A program made the position numbers and the translations under genes. This document shows, one piece after another, positions 6,784 through 10,444 of a stretch of 10,444 bases of DNA; within the stretch, counting starts at the first letter, position 1, and every line of letters begins with the position of its first letter. The stretch is taken from positions 1 to 10,444 of the forward strand of contig CAKTXU010000033.1 in NCBI GenBank assembly GCA_934630995.1. Direction: 5' to 3'. A model generated the notes under the pieces. That model had not been told where the DNA came from. It saw only the letters and a list, made by a program, of their open reading frames with translations, and did no database searches. This DNA comes from an uncultured Eubacteriales bacterium. GTDB taxonomy: Bacteria > Bacillota > Clostridia > Oscillospirales > Acutalibacteraceae.

Positions 6784-7106
6784 GCGCGATTGCGAAGGAA
6801 GGGTGTAGTATGCCCATTTGACGCGGGGCGCGAGACTGCACGATATGCGATGAAGCGGGAGGTTGCGGCTCTTGGCAGCCGGTTTTTCCGCTGAGTATGT
6901 CCGATTTTAAACCGGGCGACAAGGAATAACTGCGGGGAAAGAGCGTCCGTGGAGGCTCCATGGATTCTTTTTGCGCGCAGGACGCTGATTCCGTACCCGG
7001 AGACCGCCAAGTTTCCGGTTTTTTCACGGCCGGACGCGAAACACCCGGCAGGGTGTACGGTTTCGGCGCCGCCCGCCAACTCAATTTTTTAAGGAGGCGT
7101 TTTTCA
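6784..7106 (+). ncRNA. Structured 5' leader of the S10 operon (probable autoregulatory/attenuation leader)
   Basis: This stretch is non-coding and densely paired. Visible helices are GTGTAGT (6803-6809) with ACTGCAC (6835-6841, one G-U), and AGCGG (6854-6858) with CCGCT (6888-6892) enclosing CGGCT (6866-6870) with AGCCG (6877-6881). Next come GTCCG (6899-6903) with CGGGC (6913-6917), and AGCGTCC (6942-6948) with GGACGCT (6980-6986) enclosing a small TGGA/TCCA hairpin. Finally CCGTAC (6991-6996) pairs with GTACGG (7055-7060), enclosing a terminator-like hairpin and ACACCC/GGGTGT (7041-7046/7051-7056). Leaders of S10 operons in other bacteria are bound by ribosomal protein L4, and rplD is the third gene here, so L4 feedback is a natural hypothesis. 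I do not claim a match to a named RNA family. Confidence 0.6.
6997..7024 (+). terminator. Attenuator: intrinsic-terminator hairpin inside the S10 leader
   Basis: CCGGAGAC (6997-7004) pairs fully (one G-U) with GTTTCCGG (7011-7018) around a CGCCAA loop, and six T residues follow (7019-7024). The shape is that of a Rho-independent terminator, about 80 bases ahead of rpsJ, so some transcripts should stop here unless the hairpin is prevented. GAAAC at 7038-7042 can pair either with GTTTC of the hairpin's right arm (7011-7015) or with a second GTTTC at 7060-7064, giving two exclusive folds. Confidence 0.6.
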
Positions 7107-7418
7107 GTGGCAGTCAAGGAAAAAATCAGAATCCGTATTAAGGGGTACGATCATCAGCTGGTGGATCAGTCCGCCGAGAAGATCGTGGAGACCGCCCGCC
7201 GCACCGGCGCCCGCGTGTCCGGCCCCGTCCCGCTCCCCACCGAGAAGGAGGTTGTCACCATCCTGCGGGCCGTGCACAAGTACAAGGATTCCCGCGAGCA
7301 GTTTGAGACCCGCACCCACAAGCGGCTCATCGACATCCTCCGGCCTTCCAACAAGACGGTTGAAGCCCTGATGGGGCTTGAGCTCCCCGCCGGCGTGGAA
7401 ATCGAAATCAAACTCTGA
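7107..7418 (+). CDS. rpsJ: Small subunit ribosomal protein S10 (uS10)
   Basis: The 103-residue protein, starting MAVKEKIRIRIKGYDHQL, is a full-length S10. It has the conserved GPVPLPTEKEVVTILR and THKRLIDILRPSNKTVEALMGLELPAGVEIEI segments. S10 binds 16S rRNA in the 30S head; in bacteria it also acts as NusE in antitermination complexes. The GTG at 7107 is chosen because AAGGAGG (7091-7097) lies nine bases before it and the length fits the family. The same frame stays open upstream to an ATG at 6960, but that would add 49 unrelated residues translated from the structured leader. It is the first gene of the operon. Confidence 0.97.
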   Translation: MAVKEKIRIRIKGYDHQLVDQSAEKIVETARRTGARVSGPVPLPTEKEVVTILRAVHKYKDSREQFETRTHKRLIDILRPSNKTVEALMGLELPAGVEIEIKL

Positions 7419-7451
7419 TGCGGGTTTGACAGTTTCCACGGGCGAGGTCAT

Positions 7452-7476
7452 GTTCCCGGCGAATCCCGCCGGGAAC
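7452..7476 (+). other. Hairpin between rpsJ and rplC
   Basis: GTTCCCGGC (7452-7460) and GCCGGGAAC (7468-7476) form a perfect 9-bp stem with a seven-base loop, ending eight bases before the rplC ribosome binding site. No T run follows, so it is not a terminator. It may be a processing or stability element, or help tune rplC translation. Confidence 0.55.
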
Positions 7477-7498
7477 CAATAACCAAGGAGGTATAGAC

Positions 7499-8134
7499 AT
7501 GCAAAAAGGCATCATCGGCAAGAAGATCGGGATGACCCAGATCTTCGATGAGAAGGGCAATGTCGTCCCGGTCACGGTCATCGAGGCCGGTCCCTGCGTC
7601 GTTGTCCAGAAGAAGACCGTTGAGAACGACGGCTACGCCGCCATCCAGATGGGCTTCGGCGACGTCTCCGCCAAGAGGGTCAACAAGCCCATGAAGGGAC
7701 ACTTCGACAAGTCAGACGTCGCTCCCAAGAAAACCCTGCGGGAATTCCGCCTGGAAAACTGCGACGCGCTGAACGTCGGCGACATCGTTAAGGCGGATAC
7801 CTTCGCCGCCGGCGACCGGGTCGACGTAGTCGGCACCAGCAAGGGCAAAGGCTACGCCGGCGCCATCAAGCGCTGGAACTTCCATCGGCTGAAGGAAAGC
7901 CACGGCACCGGCCCGGTGGCCCGTCATGCGGGGTCCATGGGCGCCTGCTCGTCCCCGTCCCGTGTTTACAAGGGCATGAAGGGCGCCGGACACCTGGGAG
8001 CGGAGCGCGTGACCGTGCAGAACCTCGACGTCGTCAAGGTGGATCCCGAGAACAACCTCATCGCGGTACGCGGCGCCGTACCCGGCCCCCGCGGCGGTGT
8101 AGTGCTGCTCTCTGATTCCGTCAAGAAGGCGTAA
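7499..8134 (+). CDS. rplC: Large subunit ribosomal protein L3 (uL3)
   Basis: The 211-residue product begins MQKGIIGKKIGMTQIFDEKG, the hallmark L3 start. The extended-loop region (about 115-170) contains GTSKGKGYAGAIKRWNFHR, SHGTGPVARHAGSMGACSSPSRV and GAGHLGAERVTVQNL. The SHGTGPVARHAGSMGACSSPSR version of the loop is the type seen in clostridial L3. L3 is an early assembly protein of the 50S subunit whose loop reaches towards the peptidyl transferase centre. AAGGAGG (7485-7491) is seven bases before the ATG. The 80-base gap after rpsJ holds a strong hairpin. Confidence 0.97.
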   Translation: MQKGIIGKKIGMTQIFDEKGNVVPVTVIEAGPCVVVQKKTVENDGYAAIQMGFGDVSAKRVNKPMKGHFDKSDVAPKKTLREFRLENCDALNVGDIVKADTFAAGDRVDVVGTSKGKGYAGAIKRWNFHRLKESHGTGPVARHAGSMGACSSPSRVYKGMKGAGHLGAERVTVQNLDVVKVDPENNLIAVRGAVPGPRGGVVLLSDSVKKA

Positions 8135-8152
8135 GGGAAGGAGGAAATCGAA

Positions 8153-8776
8153 ATGCCTACTGTATCGACTTATGACATGACCGGCAAGCAGACCGGCACA
8201 ATGGAGCTCAAGGCCGAGGTTTTCGGCATCGAGCCCAACGGCCCCGTCCTGCACAGCGCCGTCGTCAATTACCTGGCCAATCAGCGCCAGGGCACCCAGT
8301 CCACCCTCACCCGCGCCGAAGTCAGCGGCGGCGGCAAGAAGCCGTGGCGCCAGAAGGGCACCGGCCACGCCCGCCAGGGCTCGACCCGCGCTCCCCAGTG
8401 GACTCACGGCGGCATCGCCCTTGGTCCCAAGCCCCGCAGCTATCAGTATGTGCTGCCCAAGAAAATGCGCCGGCTGGCGCTGAAGTCCGCGTTCTCCTCC
8501 AAGGTCCTCGCGGGTGAAATGCTGGTCCTGGACGAGCTGTCCCTGACCGAAATCAAAACCAAGACCGTGGCCGCCATGCTGCGGGCGCTGGAGGCCGACC
8601 GCAAGGTGCTTCTGGTCCTGCCTGAAAAGGACGAGGCCGTCATCAAATCCGCCCGCAACATCCCCGGCGTGAAAACCGCCCTGGTGAACACCCTGAACGC
8701 CTACGATGTCCTCAATGCCGACAAGTTTATTGTCGTCAAGGACGCCGTGGCGAAAATCGAGGAGGTGTACGCGTAA
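8153..8776 (+). CDS. rplD: Large subunit ribosomal protein L4 (uL4)
   Basis: The 207-residue protein carries the L4 signature loop, from RAEVSGGGKKPWRQKGTGHARQ to STRAPQWTHGGIALGPKPRSY (about residues 54-99). That loop lines the nascent peptide exit tunnel. The C-terminal Rossmann-like part ends with LVNTLNAYDVLNADKFIVVKDAV. AAGGAGG (8138-8144) stands eight bases before the ATG. In E. coli L4 is the feedback regulator of the S10 operon, which gives special interest to the structured leader ahead of rpsJ; whether this L4 does the same is not known from the sequence. Its TAA overlaps the rplW ATG by one base. Confidence 0.97.
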   Translation: MPTVSTYDMTGKQTGTMELKAEVFGIEPNGPVLHSAVVNYLANQRQGTQSTLTRAEVSGGGKKPWRQKGTGHARQGSTRAPQWTHGGIALGPKPRSYQYVLPKKMRRLALKSAFSSKVLAGEMLVLDELSLTEIKTKTVAAMLRALEADRKVLLVLPEKDEAVIKSARNIPGVKTALVNTLNAYDVLNADKFIVVKDAVAKIEEVYA

Positions 8777-9066
8777 TGGAAGCCCGTGATATCATCCTCA
8801 AACCCGTCATCACGGAAAAGGCCGTGCAGGCCCTGACGGAGAAGAAGTACACCTTCAAGGTGGCCGACGGCGTCAACAAAATCCAGATAGCCAAGGCGGT
8901 GGAGGAGATCTTCGGCGTCAAGGTGCAGAAGGTCAATACCATCAGCATGAAGGGCCGCAAGCGCCGCATGGGCCGCAACGAGGGCTACACGCCGGCCTGG
9001 AAAAAGGCTGTCGTCACCCTGACCCCTGATTCCAAGACCATCGAGTTCTTCGACGGTATGTTCTAA
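8776..9066 (+). CDS. rplW: Large subunit ribosomal protein L23 (uL23)
   Basis: The 96-residue protein (MEARDIILKPVITEKAVQAL) has the family motifs KPVITEKA, YTFKVADGVNKIQIAKAVEEIFGVKV and the basic loop MKGRKRRMGRNEGYTPAWKKAVVTL. L23 sits at the tunnel exit and docks trigger factor and the signal recognition particle. It is translationally coupled to rplD through a TAATG overlap, with GGAGGTG (8761-8767) inside the rplD end as its binding site. Length is normal. The unusual point is what follows: a 203-base gap before rplB, where these genes are normally nearly adjacent. Confidence 0.97.
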   Translation: MEARDIILKPVITEKAVQALTEKKYTFKVADGVNKIQIAKAVEEIFGVKVQKVNTISMKGRKRRMGRNEGYTPAWKKAVVTLTPDSKTIEFFDGMF

Positions 9067-9269
9067 ACCGGCGCCCCTTCCCCGTTTCCCTCCTCCCCTG
9101 CGGAGGAGGAGGCCCGCCTGCCGGCGGGCTCAAAGGCCACAGCATCCCTCCCCCTGACGGCCGAGGGAAGAAAGCCCCGACGGGCTTTCGGGCATATATG
9201 GGACGGAAAACGGCCCCCGGCCGTGTGGCGCCGCCCCGCAAAGCCAAGTAATAGGAGAGTGAAATCGGA
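9067..9269 (+). repeat. Cluster of four GC-rich hairpins between rplW and rplB, possible dispersed repeat element
   Basis: This non-coding block contains consecutive perfect hairpins. They are CCTCCTCC/GGAGGAGG (9089-9096/9102-9109), GCCCGCC/GGCGGGC (9112-9118/9123-9129), GAAAGCCC/GGGCTTTC (9170-9177/9182-9189) and ACGGCC/GGCCGT (9210-9215/9219-9224). There is also a looser TCCCTC/GAGGGA pairing (9145-9150/9163-9168). The palindrome GGCGCC stands near both ends (9070-9075 and 9227-9232). The plus strand is strongly C-rich from 9074 to 9098, unlike the flanking genes. No T run is seen, so the operon should be read through. The arrangement resembles small dispersed palindromic intergenic elements, but copy number cannot be seen from one window. 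Confidence 0.5.
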
Positions 9270-10103
9270 ATGGCCACCAAGAATTACAAGCCGACCACCC
9301 CGGGCCGCCGCGGTATGTCCGTTATCGACTACAGCGGTCTGTCCAAGGTGGAACCGGAAAAGAGCCTGCTGGCTCCTATGAACAAAAGCGCCGGCCGCAA
9401 CAGCTACGGCCGTATCACCGTCCGCCACCGCGGCGGCGGCAACCGCCGGAAATACCGCATCATCGATTTCAAGCGGAACAAAACCGGCATGGCCGCCACC
9501 GTCCAGACCCTGGAATATGATCCGAACCGCAGCGCCCATATCGCCCTGCTTCAGTATGAAGACGGCGAGAAGCGCTACATCGTAGCTCCCGTCGGCCTGC
9601 AGGTGGGCGACGTCGTCACCGCCGGCGCCGAGGCGGACATCAAGCCGGGCAACGCCCTGCCGCTGTCCAACATCCCCACCGGTACCTTCATCCACAATGT
9701 GGAGCTCTATCCCGGCAAGGGCGCGCAGCTGGCCCGCAGCGCCGGCACCATGGCCCAGCTCATGGGCAAGGAAAACAACATGGCGCTGATCCGCCTGCCC
9801 TCCGGTGAGATGCGGAACATCCCGCTGGGCTGCATGGCCACCATCGGCCAGGTGGGCAATGTCGAGCATGAGAACATCAAGCTGGGCAAGGCTGGACGGA
9901 AACGCCACATGGGCTGGCGTCCCACCGTCCGCGGTTCCGTCATGAACCCCTGCGATCACCCCCACGGCGGCGGCGAGGGCAAATCCCCCATCGGCCGTCC
10001 GGGTCCTGTGACTCCCTGGGGCAAGCCCGCGCTGGGGTATAAGACCCGCAAGACCCACAACCGCAGCGATAAGTTCATTGTTAAACGCCGCGGCGGCAAG
10101 TAA
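9270..10103 (+). CDS. rplB: Large subunit ribosomal protein L2 (uL2)
   Basis: The 277-residue product is a complete L2. It has the MATKNYKPTTPGRRGMSVIDY start, the RNA-binding core (HRGGGNRRKYRIIDFKR and EYDPNRSAHIALL), PTGTFIHNVELYPGKGAQLARSAGT, and the C-terminal PTVRGSVMNPCDHPHGGGEGKSPIGR segment with the conserved histidine needed for peptidyl transfer. The usual NPVDHPHGGGEG has C in place of V here, a mild change. L2 binds 23S rRNA domain IV and is needed for subunit joining. The ATG at 9270 has AGGAG at 9253-9257, about 12 bases away; this is a wider spacing than elsewhere in the operon, just after the hairpin block. Confidence 0.97.
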   Translation: MATKNYKPTTPGRRGMSVIDYSGLSKVEPEKSLLAPMNKSAGRNSYGRITVRHRGGGNRRKYRIIDFKRNKTGMAATVQTLEYDPNRSAHIALLQYEDGEKRYIVAPVGLQVGDVVTAGAEADIKPGNALPLSNIPTGTFIHNVELYPGKGAQLARSAGTMAQLMGKENNMALIRLPSGEMRNIPLGCMATIGQVGNVEHENIKLGKAGRKRHMGWRPTVRGSVMNPCDHPHGGGEGKSPIGRPGPVTPWGKPALGYKTRKTHNRSDKFIVKRRGGK

Positions 10104-10123
10104 ACGAAAGGAGTTCATTATTT

Positions 10124-10396
10124 ATGGGTAGAAGCGTAAAGAAGGGTCCTTTCGTACAGCCCGTGCTGCTCAAAAGGGTCCAGGAAATGAATAAATCCGG
10201 CGAGAAGCGGATCCTGAAAACCTGGAGCCGCGCCTCCACCATCTTCCCGGATTTCGTCGGCCACACCTTCGCCGTCCACGACGGCCGTAAGCATGTGCCG
10301 GTGTATGTGACCGAGGACATGGTCGGGCACAAGCTGGGCGAATTCGCCCCCACCCGCACCTTCCGGGGCCATACCGGCTCCAAGAGCTCGAAGTAA
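10124..10396 (+). CDS. rpsS: Small subunit ribosomal protein S19 (uS19)
   Basis: The 90-residue protein begins MGRSVKKGPFVQPVLLKRV and has the family motifs KTWSRASTIFPDFVGHTFAVHDGRKHVPVYVTEDMVGHKLGEFAPTRTF and a basic tail GHTGSKSSK. S19 forms a complex with S13 in the 30S head and contacts 16S rRNA near the A site. AAAGGAG (10107-10113) lies ten bases before the ATG, within the 20-base gap after rplB. Confidence 0.97.
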   Translation: MGRSVKKGPFVQPVLLKRVQEMNKSGEKRILKTWSRASTIFPDFVGHTFAVHDGRKHVPVYVTEDMVGHKLGEFAPTRTFRGHTGSKSSK

Positions 10397-10419
10397 GCGG
10401 TTGAAAGGAGAGTAACGTC

Positions 10420-10444
10420 ATGGAAGCAAGGGCGCAGGCTAAAC
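10420..10444 (+). CDS. rplV: Large subunit ribosomal protein L22 (uL22), first residues only
   Basis: The last 25 bases read ATG and seven further codons, giving MEARAQAK before the window ends. This fits the start of clostridial L22, and L22 is the expected next gene after S19 in the S10 operon. AAAGGAG (10404-10410) precedes the ATG by nine bases. The identity rests mainly on gene order, since only eight residues are visible. Confidence 0.85.

Noticed and set aside
6960..7106. In-frame 49-residue N-terminal extension of S10 from ATG 6960, with a GGAGG site four bases upstream
   Set aside because: It would translate the structured leader including the attenuator. The added residues have no resemblance to S10, while the GTG at 7107 has an excellent AAGGAGG and gives the normal length.
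7426..7454. TTGACA at 7426-7431 as an internal promoter for rplC
   Set aside because: At 17-base spacing the -10 position reads CATGTT, a poor match, and no extended -10 is present.
7712..8407. 231-codon minus-strand open frame opposite rplC and rplD
   Set aside because: Shadow of two certain ribosomal protein genes with low-complexity composition.
9063..10118. 351-codon minus-strand open frame covering rplB and the hairpin block
   Set aside because: It is an Ala/Gly/His-rich shadow of the C-ending codons of rplB, with no ribosome binding site or domain.
1..10444. CRISPR arrays, tRNA or rRNA genes, insertion sequences, phage genes
   Set aside because: No regularly spaced repeats, cloverleaf, transposase or phage-type protein was seen on either strand.

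Overview
The window looks like a chromosomal piece of a fairly GC-rich Firmicute of class Clostridia, probably an Oscillospiraceae-type gut anaerobe. This rests on the style of the ribosomal proteins, on the strong AAGGAGG ribosome binding sites, on the GTG/TTG starts, and on a B. subtilis CsbB/YfhO-like glycosylation pair in a genome with roughly 55-60 % G+C coding DNA. The genus is inferred from style and was not tested by any search.

Left end (1-510): a cut-off XRE-type helix-turn-helix regulator on the minus strand faces away from a small Cys4 'zinc-knuckle' protein on the plus strand. The AT-rich gap between them holds a very good sigma-A promoter and two copies of an ACTCAATTGAGT-type palindrome that look like operators. 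A bidirectional terminator closes the small gene and also the next, convergent operon.

Two-component system (517-2738, minus): an OmpR/PhoB-type response regulator followed by its membrane histidine kinase. Upstream lies an 11-bp-period direct repeat of the kind such regulators bind.

Envelope glycosylation pair (3001-6599, plus): a GtrB/CsbB-like polyprenyl-phosphate glycosyltransferase, then a YfhO-family multi-membrane protein, translated as one unit. By analogy with B. subtilis CsbB-YfhO, the first would load a sugar onto undecaprenyl phosphate and the second would transfer it to a cell-surface polymer outside the membrane. The flippase of such systems is not in the window.

S10 ribosomal operon (promoter about 6749, genes 7107 to the right end): rpsJ, rplC, rplD, rplW, rplB, rpsS and the start of rplV, in canonical order. 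It starts from its own promoter after a terminator, not downstream of the str operon. It carries a 320-nt structured leader with an intrinsic-terminator hairpin that can be drawn in mutually exclusive folds. A 203-base non-coding block of four consecutive GC-rich hairpins interrupts the operon between rplW and rplB. The leader and this block are the least ordinary parts of the window.
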